Source: Fundicoccus_A sp052115865
GTDB taxonomy: Bacteria; Bacillota; Bacilli; Lactobacillales; Aerococcaceae
DNA: 64,000 nt
Assembly (NCBI RefSeq): GCF_052115865.1
Contig: NZ_JBQKME010000001.1
Span: forward strand, 434,001-498,000
Direction of reading: 5' to 3'
In this document: positions 52,761 through 62,244 of the stretch, in pieces
Layout: each line of letters opens with the position of its first letter
How positions within the stretch are numbered: the stretch's first letter is position 1
Program-made: the position numbers and the translations under genes
The notes under the pieces: generated by a model
Databases searched by the model: none
What the model was told of the DNA's origin: nothing
Seen by the model: only the letters and a program-made list of their open reading frames with translations

Positions 52761-53315
52761 ATGTCAAATATGAATTCAACGAAAGTCGTTACAGGTGAAG
52801 TGAGATTAAGTTATGCCAATGTCTGGGAGCCACGTGCTGCCATGAATGGTGGAAAAGAAAAATACTCCGCGTCATTAATTATTCCGAAGTCAGATACGAA
52901 AACTATTGAGGCTATTGAACGAGCCATTGATGCCGCGATTGAACAGGGAATTGGAAAGTTTGGAGGGAAGAAGCCTAATAAAGCAGCTTTAAAATTGCCG
53001 TTACGTGATGGGGATATTGAGAAAGAAGATACAGAGTACCAAGATGCCTACTTTGTAAATGCCAATGCTGTAAGAGCCCCACAGATTGTCGATGAGTATG
53101 TCAATCCCATTTTAGACCGTTCAGAAGTTTATTCTGGCGTTTATGCGCGAGTGTCTATCAATTTTTATGCTTATAACGTGAATGGGAACCGAGGAGTAGC
53201 TTGCGGTCTAGGAAATATCCAGAAAATTCGTGACGGAGAACCTCTAGGTGGTGGATCCTCTGCGAGTTCAGATTTTAAACCACTTTCTGATGCAACGGAT
53301 GATTTCTTAGCTTAG
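52761..53315 (+). CDS. DUF2815 phage protein (probable single-strand DNA-binding/annealing partner)
   Basis: 184 residues with the DUF2815 hallmarks LSYANVWEPRAAMNGGKEKY, SASLIIPKSDTKTIEAIERA and YSGVYARVSINFYAYN. A low-complexity C-terminal tail (GGGSSASSDF) resembles those of single-strand-binding proteins. AAAAGGAG precedes the ATG at 52761; a longer frame upstream overlaps DUF2800 and is less likely. It is expected to act with DUF2800 in phage DNA recombination or replication. Confidence 0.75.
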   Translation: MSNMNSTKVVTGEVRLSYANVWEPRAAMNGGKEKYSASLIIPKSDTKTIEAIERAIDAAIEQGIGKFGGKKPNKAALKLPLRDGDIEKEDTEYQDAYFVNANAVRAPQIVDEYVNPILDRSEVYSGVYARVSINFYAYNVNGNRGVACGLGNIQKIRDGEPLGGGSSASSDFKPLSDATDDFLA

Positions 53316-53326
53316 GAGGGGGAGTA

Positions 53327-53479
53327 ATGGGAGAGTTAATTGTTTGGATCATTATCGTCGTAATTTGGTTAAACATTATTTTAGATCTTGGAACGGACCT
53401 TATGATCTCAATCCTTAGACGATGGAATCAATATGAGCAAGAAGTAAAGAGGATGAAAAATGAGGACAATAAGTATTGA
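53327..53479 (+). CDS. Small single-helix membrane protein between DUF2815 and DNA polymerase
   Basis: A 50-residue frame with AGGAGGGGGAG just before the ATG. One membrane helix (LIVWIIIVVIWLNIILDLG) is followed by a basic tail (RRWNQYEQEVKRMKN). The end overlaps the start of the polymerase gene by 20 bp, which supports a real gene. Its role is unknown. Confidence 0.6.
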   Translation: MGELIVWIIIVVIWLNIILDLGTDLMISILRRWNQYEQEVKRMKNEDNKY

Positions 53480-55403
53480 TATAGAAACTTTCTCATCAGT
53501 TAATTTATCTAAAGCAGGAGTGTATAAATATGCCGAGAGTGGGGACTTTGAAGTCCTCCTCTTTGCTTATTCAATTGATAGTGGTCCCGCTCAAGTGGTA
53601 GATATCGCTTTGGGAGAAAAATTACCTGATGAGGTATTGAAAAGTTTGGAAGATGAAACCATTGAAAAATGGGCTTTTAATGCCAACTTTGAACGCGTTT
53701 GTTTAAGCCAATTTTTGGGATATCCACCGGGACAATATTTGGATCCAAGTGGATGGTATTGCTCTATGGTGTGGTCCGCTTCTCTAGGTTTACCTCTGTC
53801 ATTAGAGAAAGTTGGCGAGGTGCTAGGGCTAGAATGTAAAAAGATGCAGGAAGGTAAGCGGCTGATTCGATACTTTTGCACACCTTGTAAACCAACCAAA
53901 GCGAATGACTACCGAGCAAGGAATCTGCCTGATCATTCCCTACAAGATTGGAAATCTTTCAAAGAATATAACCTAAGAGATATTGAAGTAGAATTAGCAA
54001 TTCAACATCGTCTGTCTAAATTTCCTGTGTCAAGTGAAGAGTGGAACTACTATCACCAAGACCAGAAAATCAATGATTTAGGGATTGAGGTGGAAATGGA
54101 TTTGGTAGAAGGGGCAATTTATTGCGGCAGACAAACCAGAGAGCATCATCTTCAAGAAGCTAAAGATTTAACGGGTTTAGAAAATCCAAACTCACCGCTT
54201 CAATTAAAAGAATGGCTCAATCAACAAGAATGTCCCATCGAATCTATGGCGAAAAAAGCAGTGAAAGAAGCTTTGGAAACTTCGAAAGGAAAGAACAAGC
54301 AAGTGCTCGAACTGCGGCAAGAACTTTCGAAGTCGAGTGTGAAGAAATATGATGCGATGCTATCAGTGACGGGATTGGATTCCAGAGCACGAGGACTTAT
54401 CCAGTTTTACGGAGCCAATCGAACCGGGCGTTATGCTGGCCGCCTGATTCAAGTACAAAATCTCCCGCGTAACTACCTAACTAATCTAAAGGAAGCTCGT
54501 AATTTAGTAAAAATGAAAGATACCAAAAGTTTGGAACTATTATTTGGTTCAGTATCTAATACCTTATCGGAATTGATCCGAACAGCTTTTATTCCCAAGA
54601 AGGGTCATCGATTTATCGTAGATGACTTTTCTTCCATCGAAGCACGAATCTTAGCATGGTTATCCAAGGAACAATGGCGACAAGAAGCTTTTAAAGCAGG
54701 GAAGGATATTTACTGTGAGTCTGCTTCCCAGATGTTTGGTGTTCCCGTTGAAAAGCATGGAGTGAATAGCTATCTCCGCCAAAAAGGGAAAATTGCTGAA
54801 CTCGCTCTCGGTTATGGGGGTTCTGTCGGCGCACTTAAAGCCATGGGAGCCATTGAGATGGGGATAGAGGAAGGAGACCTAAAACCACTCGTAGATGCTT
54901 GGCGTCATGCAAGTCCTAATATTGTAGACTTCTGGTGGTCAGTGGATCGCTGTACGAAAGAAACAGTGAAAGGACGAATGCTCACTGAAACGCATGGACT
55001 TCGTTTTACCTATGAATCAGGAATTTTATTTATTGAGTTGCCCTCCGGACGTCGGTTAGCTTACTGCAAACCTCGCATCGGATCAAATCGCTTCGGCGGA
55101 GAATCTGTTGTTTATGAGGGAATAGGGACCGGAAATAACTGGCAAGAAGTAGAATCCTATGGAGCTAAGTTTGTTGAGAATATTGTACAAGGTATTGCAA
55201 GAGATATTTTAGCTGAAGCTATGTACCGACTCAAAGACTATCGCGTCGTTATGCATGTTCATGATGAGATTGTCTTGGAAGTTCCAGAAGGCCAATCAAG
55301 TGTTGAAGAAATATCAACCATCATGAGTAAACAGCCAGAATGGGCTCAAGGTTTAGAACTTGGAGCCGATGGTTTTGAATGTCACTTTTATCAAAAAGAT
55401 TAA
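53460..55403 (+). CDS. Phage DNA polymerase, family A
   Basis: 647 residues. The N-terminal 3'-5' exonuclease begins SIDIETFSS (residues 5-12), motif II ANFERVCLSQFL, and the polymerase palm has motif A VDDFSSIEARILAWLS (near 388), motif B RQKGKIAELALGYGG (near 442) and motif C MHVHDEIVLE (near 598). It is the prophage replicase. GAGG precedes the ATG. The gene is complete and lies between a small membrane protein and the primase-helicase. Confidence 0.9.
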   Translation: MRTISIDIETFSSVNLSKAGVYKYAESGDFEVLLFAYSIDSGPAQVVDIALGEKLPDEVLKSLEDETIEKWAFNANFERVCLSQFLGYPPGQYLDPSGWYCSMVWSASLGLPLSLEKVGEVLGLECKKMQEGKRLIRYFCTPCKPTKANDYRARNLPDHSLQDWKSFKEYNLRDIEVELAIQHRLSKFPVSSEEWNYYHQDQKINDLGIEVEMDLVEGAIYCGRQTREHHLQEAKDLTGLENPNSPLQLKEWLNQQECPIESMAKKAVKEALETSKGKNKQVLELRQELSKSSVKKYDAMLSVTGLDSRARGLIQFYGANRTGRYAGRLIQVQNLPRNYLTNLKEARNLVKMKDTKSLELLFGSVSNTLSELIRTAFIPKKGHRFIVDDFSSIEARILAWLSKEQWRQEAFKAGKDIYCESASQMFGVPVEKHGVNSYLRQKGKIAELALGYGGSVGALKAMGAIEMGIEEGDLKPLVDAWRHASPNIVDFWWSVDRCTKETVKGRMLTETHGLRFTYESGILFIELPSGRRLAYCKPRIGSNRFGGESVVYEGIGTGNNWQEVESYGAKFVENIVQGIARDILAEAMYRLKDYRVVMHVHDEIVLEVPEGQSSVEEISTIMSKQPEWAQGLELGADGFECHFYQKD

Positions 55404-55416
55404 CAGGAGGGAAAAG

Positions 55417-57651
55417 ATGGATTTATATTGTTCAGACACGATTGGAAATCATCGAGCTACCATATTTCCACATCAAGTCAGTGTCGATTCAAAAGAAAAA
55501 TTAGAACAAGCAGCAGCGTATGATCACGTTGCTGCTGACTATGAAAATAACTATCGTTCGGTAGGGAATTTTAAGGTGTCAAATGTTGTTGTACTAGATT
55601 TAGATAATGATCACTCTGATAACTCAGAGGATTGGATTGAGATGAGTGACTTTACTACCTACTTCCAAGATGTGACGTGTTATTTAGTAGCGAGTCGAAA
55701 CCATCAAAAGAGTAAAGGCAGCTTATCAGCTCGACCTCGCTTTCATGTGTATTTTCCGATTGAGGAAGTTTATGATGCGCAAGATTATAAACAGTTAAAA
55801 GAATCAATTGTCGATTACTTTCCCTACTTTGATCGCAATGCTTTAGATAGCGCGCGTATGATATTTGGGGTGGCCAATCCTGAAATAGTCCACTGCGCCG
55901 GCAATCAAAAGGTCTGCAGCTTTATCCGTCAAGTGCCTTCATTTGAGACATGGAATCATGAACAGTCTTTAATACCAGAAGGGTCTCGGAATAGTACGAT
56001 GAGCCATTATGCTGGACGACTTTTAATTCGCTTAGGAAATACTAAGGAAGCACGAGAGCAGTTTAATCAAAAAGCATTAGATTGTTCGCCACCTTTATCG
56101 GAAGAAGAATTGAATAAGATTTGGCAGTCTGCATTGAATTTTGGAGAGCGCGTGTCTCAGGATCCTAATTACATTCCGCCGGACCAATTTAATGTGACCT
56201 ATCAATATAAACCCACTGACTATTCAGATGTGGGTCAAGCTTCTGTATTGGCAGAACACTTTTCTCATCAGCTTTGCTATTCTCCTTCAACGGACTTTCT
56301 AGTATATAACGGGAGTTATTGGGACGAGTCAAAGTCTCAAGCTGTTGGGGTTGTAAAAGAATTGACGAATAAACAACTTGAAGAAGCAGGAAATAAAATC
56401 AACGAATACAGACAGCTTCTGGAAAATAATGGGGGAATGCAGTTACTTACTTCCATGAGTAAGAAAAAAGCTCAAGAAGCCATGACGAAAGACCAAGCTG
56501 TTGTCATGCGAAATCTCGAAGATGCTTTAGCATATGAAGATTTTGTGCTCAGACGACGTGATAATCGATACATTCAATCTGCATTAAATGTGGTACGTCA
56601 TTTGGTAGAAATTGAACAAGGTGAATTAGACCAGGGTGAGTTTTTACTTAATACACCTTCTTATACGATTGATTTAAAAACAGGAGAGATATTAGCGCAT
56701 CGGCCAGAAGACCTCATTACCAAACAAACCTTAGTGGACGTATCGGACAAAGGAAAGAAACATTGGTTGGATGCTTTAAATACTTTTTTCCAAGAGGACC
56801 AAGAATTGATTGATTACGTTCAGAAAATTGTCGGACTTGCTGCGATAGGAAAGGTATACGTGGAAGCCCTTATCATTGCCTATGGAGATGGCCGCAACGG
56901 GAAGTCTACCTTTTGGAATGTGATTGCCAAAGTTCTAGGTAGCTACTCTGGGAATCTATCGGCGGATTCATTGACGATGAAGCAACAAGGTAATGTGAAA
57001 TACGAATTGGCAGAAGCAAAAGGAAAACGTCTCTTAATCTCTGCAGAACTTCAAGAAGGGATGCGACTCAACACGTCGGTTGTCAAAAAGTTATGCTCCA
57101 CTGATGAGATTTTCGCGGAGAAAAAGTTTAAGGATCCCTTTTCTTATACGCCGAGTCATACATTGGTCCTTTACACCAATCACCTTCCAAAAGTAGGTGC
57201 CTTGGATGAAGGAACATGGCGACGATTAATTGTTATTCCCTTTGAGGCAAAGATTGAAGGAAACAGTGATATTAAAAACTACGCGGATTTTCTTTATCAA
57301 GAAGCCGGCGAAGCTATCTTAGCTTGGGTAGTTGAAGGGGCACAGAAGGTCATTGCTGAAGATTATAAAATTTCGCAGCCTCAAAAGGTAAAAGATGCGG
57401 TTGCTTTTTATAAGGAAACGAATGACTGGTTCCATCATTTCATAATGGATTGCTGTGATGTTAAAGAAGGGCTCATAGAAAAATCAGGAAGAGTCTACGA
57501 GGAATATAGAGCCTATTGTCACCGTTCTGGAGAATTCCCTAGAAGCACGACTGATTTTTATACAGCTCTTGCCTCAGCGGGATTTGAACGGAAGAAGACC
57601 AATCGTGGTTCTTTCATCCATGGGCTGAAATTACAAAGTGAATTTTTATAA
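55417..57651 (+). CDS. Phage D5/P4-type primase-helicase
   Basis: 744 residues. The N-terminal part carries VVVLDLDNDHSDNSEDWIEM and RPRFHVYFPI, a primase/polymerase-like fold; the C-terminal half is a D5-type SF3 helicase with Walker A AYGDGRNGKSTFWNV (near 487-500), a Walker B in KRLLISAELQEG and the D5-specific end. It unwinds and primes phage DNA. AGGAGGGAAAAG precedes the ATG at 55417; the longer upstream frame overlaps the polymerase. An inverted-repeat block that may be the origin follows. Confidence 0.87.
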   Translation: MDLYCSDTIGNHRATIFPHQVSVDSKEKLEQAAAYDHVAADYENNYRSVGNFKVSNVVVLDLDNDHSDNSEDWIEMSDFTTYFQDVTCYLVASRNHQKSKGSLSARPRFHVYFPIEEVYDAQDYKQLKESIVDYFPYFDRNALDSARMIFGVANPEIVHCAGNQKVCSFIRQVPSFETWNHEQSLIPEGSRNSTMSHYAGRLLIRLGNTKEAREQFNQKALDCSPPLSEEELNKIWQSALNFGERVSQDPNYIPPDQFNVTYQYKPTDYSDVGQASVLAEHFSHQLCYSPSTDFLVYNGSYWDESKSQAVGVVKELTNKQLEEAGNKINEYRQLLENNGGMQLLTSMSKKKAQEAMTKDQAVVMRNLEDALAYEDFVLRRRDNRYIQSALNVVRHLVEIEQGELDQGEFLLNTPSYTIDLKTGEILAHRPEDLITKQTLVDVSDKGKKHWLDALNTFFQEDQELIDYVQKIVGLAAIGKVYVEALIIAYGDGRNGKSTFWNVIAKVLGSYSGNLSADSLTMKQQGNVKYELAEAKGKRLLISAELQEGMRLNTSVVKKLCSTDEIFAEKKFKDPFSYTPSHTLVLYTNHLPKVGALDEGTWRRLIVIPFEAKIEGNSDIKNYADFLYQEAGEAILAWVVEGAQKVIAEDYKISQPQKVKDAVAFYKETNDWFHHFIMDCCDVKEGLIEKSGRVYEEYRAYCHRSGEFPRSTTDFYTALASAGFERKKTNRGSFIHGLKLQSEFL

Positions 57652-57667
57652 AGCTTGATTCAAAGGG

Positions 57668-57772
57668 AAAGTGACACCCAGTGACGGCTATTTCTATACC
57701 TATTTTATATAGAGCAAAAATTTAAATTATATATAAATAAGAATAGATACAGCCATCACTCACCGTCACTTT
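57668..57772. other. Inverted-repeat block after the primase-helicase, candidate phage origin
   Basis: AAAGTGAC at the left end pairs with GTCACTTT at the right. Each arm has two GTGAC/GTGAT boxes (GTGACACCCAGTGACGGC on the left; reverse complement GTGACGGTGAGTGATGGC on the right), with GGCTATTTCTAT- and GGCTGTATCTAT-like extensions. The core between them is very AT-rich. This arrangement of iterons round an AT-rich centre next to a primase-helicase fits an origin, but a terminator or regulatory site is also possible. Confidence 0.45.
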
Positions 57773-57802
57773 ATTGATTTATCAAACTTTTGAGGGGGTA
57801 AC

Positions 57803-58090
57803 ATGAGAGAGAAGGAAATTGAACAGCAATTAATTAGAGCAGTCAGATGTCTTGGAGGATGGTGTTTAAAGTGGACGAGTCCAAGTTTAACTGGGATTCC
57901 TGACCGAATGGTATTGCTTCCAGGAGGCAAGCTGGCTTTTGTTGAAGTGAAAGCACCCGGTCATAAACCACGTAAACTTCAACAGAAACGGATTAACCAA
58001 CTTCAATCCTTAGATTTTAAATGTTTTGTATTAGATAGCACAGAAGATATATCAAGAATACTTGAGGAGGTGATTCGTGATGGAGTTTAA
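57803..58090 (+). CDS. VRR-NUC domain nuclease
   Basis: 95 residues. The PD-(D/E)xK nuclease of the VRR-NUC type shows TGIPDRMVLLPGGKLAFVEVKAPG, with Asp, Glu and Lys of the active site, and the QQKRINQLQ end. Such small enzymes act on branched or single-strand-containing DNA in phage replication. The gene overlaps the SNF2-like helicase by 11 bp, so they work together. Confidence 0.85.
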   Translation: MREKEIEQQLIRAVRCLGGWCLKWTSPSLTGIPDRMVLLPGGKLAFVEVKAPGHKPRKLQQKRINQLQSLDFKCFVLDSTEDISRILEEVIRDGV

Positions 58091-59429
58091 ACCACATGGT
58101 TATCAACAACAGATGATTGAATACATTGATACTCATCCTGTCGCGGCTCTGTTTTTAGATATGGGACTTGGAAAGACAGTCATTACTTTGACAGCAATTA
58201 AGAATTTGATGTACGACTCTTTTGAAGTAAAGAAAGTCTTGGTGATAGCTCCGTTGAGGGTAGCAAGAGATACTTGGCCCAATGAAATAGAAAAGTGGAA
58301 CCATCTACAGGATCTTCGTTATTCTGTCGTAGTTGGTAATCAAATAGAAAGACAGTCAGCCCTTAAACAAGAGGTCGAAATATATATCATTAATCGTGAG
58401 AATGTCACATGGTTGATCGAAAAGAGTGGTTATCAATTTGATTTTGATATGGTCATCATTGATGAACTCTCTAGTTTTAAGTCACATGCCGCAAAACGTT
58501 TTAAATCATTGCTAAAAGTTAGACCTTTTATCGAACGAATTGTCGGATTAACTGGGACGCCATCGAGTAATGGTTTAATGGATTTATGGGCACAATTTCG
58601 AATCTTAGATAAGGGAGAGCGTCTTGGACGGTTTATCACTCACTACCGCCAGCGTTACTTTGACCCCAATCAACGGAATGGCATGGTCATTTATTCTTAT
58701 AAACCTAAGCCTGAAGCAGAAGAAGCAATCTACAATCAAATTGAAGACATTACAGTTTCTATGAAGGCAGAGGACTATTTAGATATGCCAAACTTTATAA
58801 CCAATGAAGTAGTTGTTAGGCTATCAGATAAGGAACGCAAAGTTTATGACGAGATGCGAAAAGAAATGATTGTGGAAGTAAAAGACAAAGAAATTGATGC
58901 GATTAATGCCGCCAGTCTTTCCAATAAGTTACTCCAAATGGCCAGTGGATCCGTTTACGATGAGCAAAAAGAGAGTGTCTGGCTTCATGACCGTAAGTTA
59001 GATGCCCTAGAAGATCTTGTCGAGGCTGCGAATGGAAAACCACTTTTGGTAGTCTATTGGTTCAAACATGACTTAACTCGTATCACCCAACGATTTGATG
59101 TGAAGGTATTAAAGACGCAACAAGACTTTCAAGATTGGAATAAAGGATTAATCCCAATCGCTTTGATTCATCCAGCTAGTGCTGGTCATGGTTTAAACTT
59201 ACAAGCAGGAGGCTCTACTTTAGTTTGGTTTTCATTAACTTGGTCCTTAGAACTTTACCAACAAACCAACGCGCGGCTCTATCGGCAAGGACAAAAGGAG
59301 TCAGTTGTAGTCCATCACATTATCACTGAGGATACGATTGATGAGGATGTTATGAAAGCATTAAGGTTAAAAGATAAATTTCAAAATCAATTAATGGAAG
59401 CTGTCAAAGCGGAATTGGAGGTAAGTTAG
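58080..59429 (+). CDS. SNF2-family helicase/ATPase
   Basis: 449 residues. ATPase motif I is LDMGLGKTVI (about 24-33), motif II VIIDELSSFKSH, motif VI QTNARLYRQGQKE. The D-E-(L)-S box is a SNF2-type DExx variant. A GTG at 58077 is adjacent and in frame; the ATG at 58080 is chosen. With VRR-NUC it forms the usual phage pair that remodels DNA. Confidence 0.87.
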   Translation: MEFKPHGYQQQMIEYIDTHPVAALFLDMGLGKTVITLTAIKNLMYDSFEVKKVLVIAPLRVARDTWPNEIEKWNHLQDLRYSVVVGNQIERQSALKQEVEIYIINRENVTWLIEKSGYQFDFDMVIIDELSSFKSHAAKRFKSLLKVRPFIERIVGLTGTPSSNGLMDLWAQFRILDKGERLGRFITHYRQRYFDPNQRNGMVIYSYKPKPEAEEAIYNQIEDITVSMKAEDYLDMPNFITNEVVVRLSDKERKVYDEMRKEMIVEVKDKEIDAINAASLSNKLLQMASGSVYDEQKESVWLHDRKLDALEDLVEAANGKPLLVVYWFKHDLTRITQRFDVKVLKTQQDFQDWNKGLIPIALIHPASAGHGLNLQAGGSTLVWFSLTWSLELYQQTNARLYRQGQKESVVVHHIITEDTIDEDVMKALRLKDKFQNQLMEAVKAELEVS

Positions 59430-59430
59430 A

Positions 59431-59844
59431 TTGAATGCTAAAGAATATTTACAACAAGCTTTTTACTTAGATCAACGTATTAATTCAAAACTAGAACAAG
59501 TCGACCAATTAAGACTTTTAGCGACTAAAGCAACGTCTACTTTATCAGACATGCCAAAGTATCCTCATTCCAAGCAGTCTAGCTTAGAAGAAACCGTTAT
59601 CAAAATAATGAGCCTCCAAGAAGAAATCAATATCGATATAGATAAGCTAGTGGACTTGAAACGAGATATCATGGTGAGGATAAAGTTAGTAAAAGATTCA
59701 GAAGAACAAATGGTACTAGAGAAACGTTATCTATGCTTTCTCCCTTTTGAACAAATTGCTATCGACTTAAATTATAATATCCGCCATATCTATCGGTTAC
59801 ATAATAAAGGATTAGATGATGTGACTAAACAATTTAAATCTTAG
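59431..59844 (+). CDS. DUF1492/ArpU-like phage protein
   Basis: 137 residues, starting from TTG after GGAGGTAAG. The opening AKEYLQQAFYLDQRINSKLEQVDQLR and the C-terminal sigma-4-like helix-turn-helix (LPFEQIAIDLNYNIRHIYRLHNKGL) match DUF1492, a phage transcription regulator at the end of the early region. It probably controls late gene expression. Confidence 0.75.
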   Translation: MNAKEYLQQAFYLDQRINSKLEQVDQLRLLATKATSTLSDMPKYPHSKQSSLEETVIKIMSLQEEINIDIDKLVDLKRDIMVRIKLVKDSEEQMVLEKRYLCFLPFEQIAIDLNYNIRHIYRLHNKGLDDVTKQFKS

Positions 59845-59913
59845 CAGTAAATGTCATTGAATGTCAGTTAACTCTTTTGTTAATGTTAAGCTAGGAAAAA
59901 AAGATAAGACACG

Positions 59914-59948
59914 AGCCTATGCAAGCTGAAAACTTGTATGGGCTTTTT
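59914..59948 (+). terminator. Terminator after the DUF1492 gene
   Basis: AGCCTATGCAAG pairs with CTTGTATGGGCT, allowing G-T pairs, followed by TTTTT. Confidence 0.65.
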
Positions 59949-59968
59949 CTATGTGGAGGTGAAAGACT

Positions 59969-60343
59969 GTGCCAAGACAACCCAAGAAACCTTGTTCTTA
60001 TCCAGGGTGTCCAGAGTTAGTAGATGGACGGTACTGTGAGGCGCATCGAAAGGAAAGCCATCAAACTTACAATCGATATCAGAGAGACCCTGAAAGTAAC
60101 AAACGCTATGGAAGACAGTGGCGAAGGATACGACAATTGTATCTGCATCAGAATCCTTTGTGTGAGCAGTGTCAAGCAGAGGGAAGACTGACTGCTGGTC
60201 AGGAAGTGCATCACATCTTACCGCTGGGACGAGGAGGAACGAATGACTTTACTAACCTTCAAACATTATGCAAACCTTGCCACTCCAAGCAATCGATATT
60301 AGATGGGGATCGATTTCCAAAGGGTGTTGAGTATAAATACTAG
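59969..60343 (+). CDS. Phage HNH endonuclease
   Basis: 124 residues from a GTG start (GGAGGTGAAAGACT site). Two zinc knuckles (CSYPGCPELVDGRYC, CEQCQAEG) precede the HNH core EVHHILPLGRGGTNDFTNLQTLC and CKPCH. HNH proteins beside the terminase assist DNA packaging by making the initial cut. Intact and with normal length. Confidence 0.87.
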   Translation: MPRQPKKPCSYPGCPELVDGRYCEAHRKESHQTYNRYQRDPESNKRYGRQWRRIRQLYLHQNPLCEQCQAEGRLTAGQEVHHILPLGRGGTNDFTNLQTLCKPCHSKQSILDGDRFPKGVEYKY

Positions 60344-60374
60344 AAATAGGTTTTAGTGACGTCAATATGGTGGA

Positions 60375-60520
60375 AATATATAAGGGGAGGGGGAGGTCGA
60401 ATCTCTCTGAAGCTAAGGCGTTCAGCGGGCGGGGACCCTCGCGTAAATTTTTTTGAATTCAAACAGGGTATTACCCCCTTCCTATTTGCCTGACAGTGGG
60501 GCTAATTGAGATGAGGTGAA
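60375..60520. other. Putative packaging (cos/pac) region before the terminase
   Basis: Between HNH and terminase lies a spacer with a purine-rich run (AGGGGAGGGGGAGGTCGAATC) and the G-rich GGCGGGGACCCTCGCG followed by a T-tract. Phages of this type carry cos or pac sites here. This call relies on position and on the unusual composition, not on a sequence match. Confidence 0.4.
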
Positions 60521-60526
60521 AGGTGG

Positions 60527-61060
60527 TTGGCAAAAGATGGTACTAGGCGCGGTGGCGCACGTATTGGTGCAGGACGAAAGAAGAATGCTTTAGTGGACAA
60601 GATAAATGATGACCGGTTGAAGGATACTTATATTCTACCCACACCAGCAGGTTTGGAAGCGACCGATATGCCACCCATTAATGATTATTTAAAACAAGAA
60701 CAAAAAAATGGTGAAAAGTTTTATGTGGAAGAAATTTATAAGGAGATGTGGAATTGGCTCAAAATACATGAATGCGAAGCCCTTGTGAATCAGCAACTCA
60801 TTGAACAGTATGCGATGACAGTTTCCAGATGGATCCAGTGCGAACAAGCTATTTCAGAATTTGGTTTTCTAGCGAAGCATCCTACGACGGGGAATGCCAT
60901 TGCCTCTCCCTATGTTTCTATGTCGAAAGACTACATGAAACAAATTAATACACTGTGGTATCAGATTTATCAAATTGTCCGAGAGAATGCGAGTGTGTCC
61001 TATGATGGGCCGATACCTAAAGATGATTTGATGGAAAAACTACTTAGGAAAAAATCTTAA
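60527..61060 (+). CDS. Phage terminase small subunit (P27 family)
   Basis: 177 residues from a TTG start after GGTGAAAGGTGG. The basic N-terminus (RRGGARIGAGRKKNA) and the central PPINDYLKQEQKNGEKFYVEEIYKEMWNWLK match P27-type small terminases, with a helical C-terminus ending RKKS. It recognises the packaging site and recruits the large subunit, which lies beyond this window. Confidence 0.82.
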   Translation: MAKDGTRRGGARIGAGRKKNALVDKINDDRLKDTYILPTPAGLEATDMPPINDYLKQEQKNGEKFYVEEIYKEMWNWLKIHECEALVNQQLIEQYAMTVSRWIQCEQAISEFGFLAKHPTTGNAIASPYVSMSKDYMKQINTLWYQIYQIVRENASVSYDGPIPKDDLMEKLLRKKS

Positions 61061-61074
61061 TTGGAGGATAGACA

Positions 61075-62244
61075 ATGACAATAATTAAAACAGCAGAAAG
61101 TGTTTGTGAGGGACACCCTGATAAACTATGTGATCAAATATCGGATGCCATTTTAGATGAAGCACTATCGCTGGATAATCAATCGCGAGTAGCCTGTGAA
61201 GTAATGATTACGAAAGGTCATGTATTTATAGCTGGAGAAATAACATGTAATACAAAAATAGGAATCCGCCAAGTTATTAGGCGGGTATTGGAGTCATGTG
61301 GGTATGACGCGAGAAAGTTCAAAATCCATATGCATATTCAAAAACAAAGTAAAGACATTCGAGATGGTGTAGATTTAGCTCTGGAAGTTCGAGAAGGAAG
61401 TCAATATGACGAGCTGGGTGCCGGAGACCAAGGGACAGTCTATGGTTATGCGACGAATGAAACCTATGACCGCTTACCTATGCCATTATCTTATGCCCAT
61501 CAATTATGTCAACGATTAGATTCAGCAAGATGGTTAGGAACGATTGAAGGAATCCACTCAGACGGCAAGTCCCAGGTCAGTGTAGAATACAATGATGGAA
61601 AGCCGAAAAGGATTGCTGCGATTATCATTTCGATTCAACATGATGAGGATAAAAATATCGACCAATTAAAACAAGAAGTTAAATCTCGTGTTATTCTACC
61701 AGTTGTCCGTCAGGATTTACTGGATGAAGATACATTGATATTAATTAATCCGTCTGGTCGGTTTGTTATTGGAGGGCCTGACGCAGATACTGGACTAACG
61801 GGTCGTAAAATTATGGTGGATACATATGGTGGTTTAGGTGCTCATGGTGGAGGAGCCTTTTCAGGAAAAGATCCCACAAAAGTTGATCGGTCGGGTGCTT
61901 ATATGGCAAGACATATCGCAAGACAAGTGATTGATGAGAACTTAGCAGAAAAATGTGAAATCGGCATATCCTATGCGATAGGCAAAGCACAGCCAGTTGC
62001 CATTTCAGTAAATACGTTTGGAACCGGTAAATTATCGGACGACAAACTAAAAGAGATTATTTTACTATCATACGATTTAAGTCCGAAGGGAATTATCGAC
62101 TATTTAAATTTAAGGCATGTTAAATATCAGCGCACAGCTTGTTATGGCCACTTTAATTCGAGTCGGTTTACCTGGGAGCAAACAGCTCATAAGAAATTAA
62201 CGAAGGAGGGGATTATCAATGGAGATGAGGAAGTTATCTCTTAA
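61075..62244 (+). CDS. metK: Phage-encoded S-adenosylmethionine synthetase
   Basis: A 389-residue MetK that makes SAM from methionine and ATP. The signatures are present: CEGHPDKLCDQISDAILDEA, LGAGDQGTVYGYA and GGGAFSGKDPTKVDRSGAY. It is divergent from host enzymes and lies between the terminase small subunit and a DNA methyltransferase whose start lies within its end (26-bp overlap), so its SAM probably supplies that enzyme. Known as an occasional prophage gene, but rarely so tightly coupled. TTGGAGG precedes the ATG. Confidence 0.88.
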   Translation: MTIIKTAESVCEGHPDKLCDQISDAILDEALSLDNQSRVACEVMITKGHVFIAGEITCNTKIGIRQVIRRVLESCGYDARKFKIHMHIQKQSKDIRDGVDLALEVREGSQYDELGAGDQGTVYGYATNETYDRLPMPLSYAHQLCQRLDSARWLGTIEGIHSDGKSQVSVEYNDGKPKRIAAIIISIQHDEDKNIDQLKQEVKSRVILPVVRQDLLDEDTLILINPSGRFVIGGPDADTGLTGRKIMVDTYGGLGAHGGGAFSGKDPTKVDRSGAYMARHIARQVIDENLAEKCEIGISYAIGKAQPVAISVNTFGTGKLSDDKLKEIILLSYDLSPKGIIDYLNLRHVKYQRTACYGHFNSSRFTWEQTAHKKLTKEGIINGDEEVIS

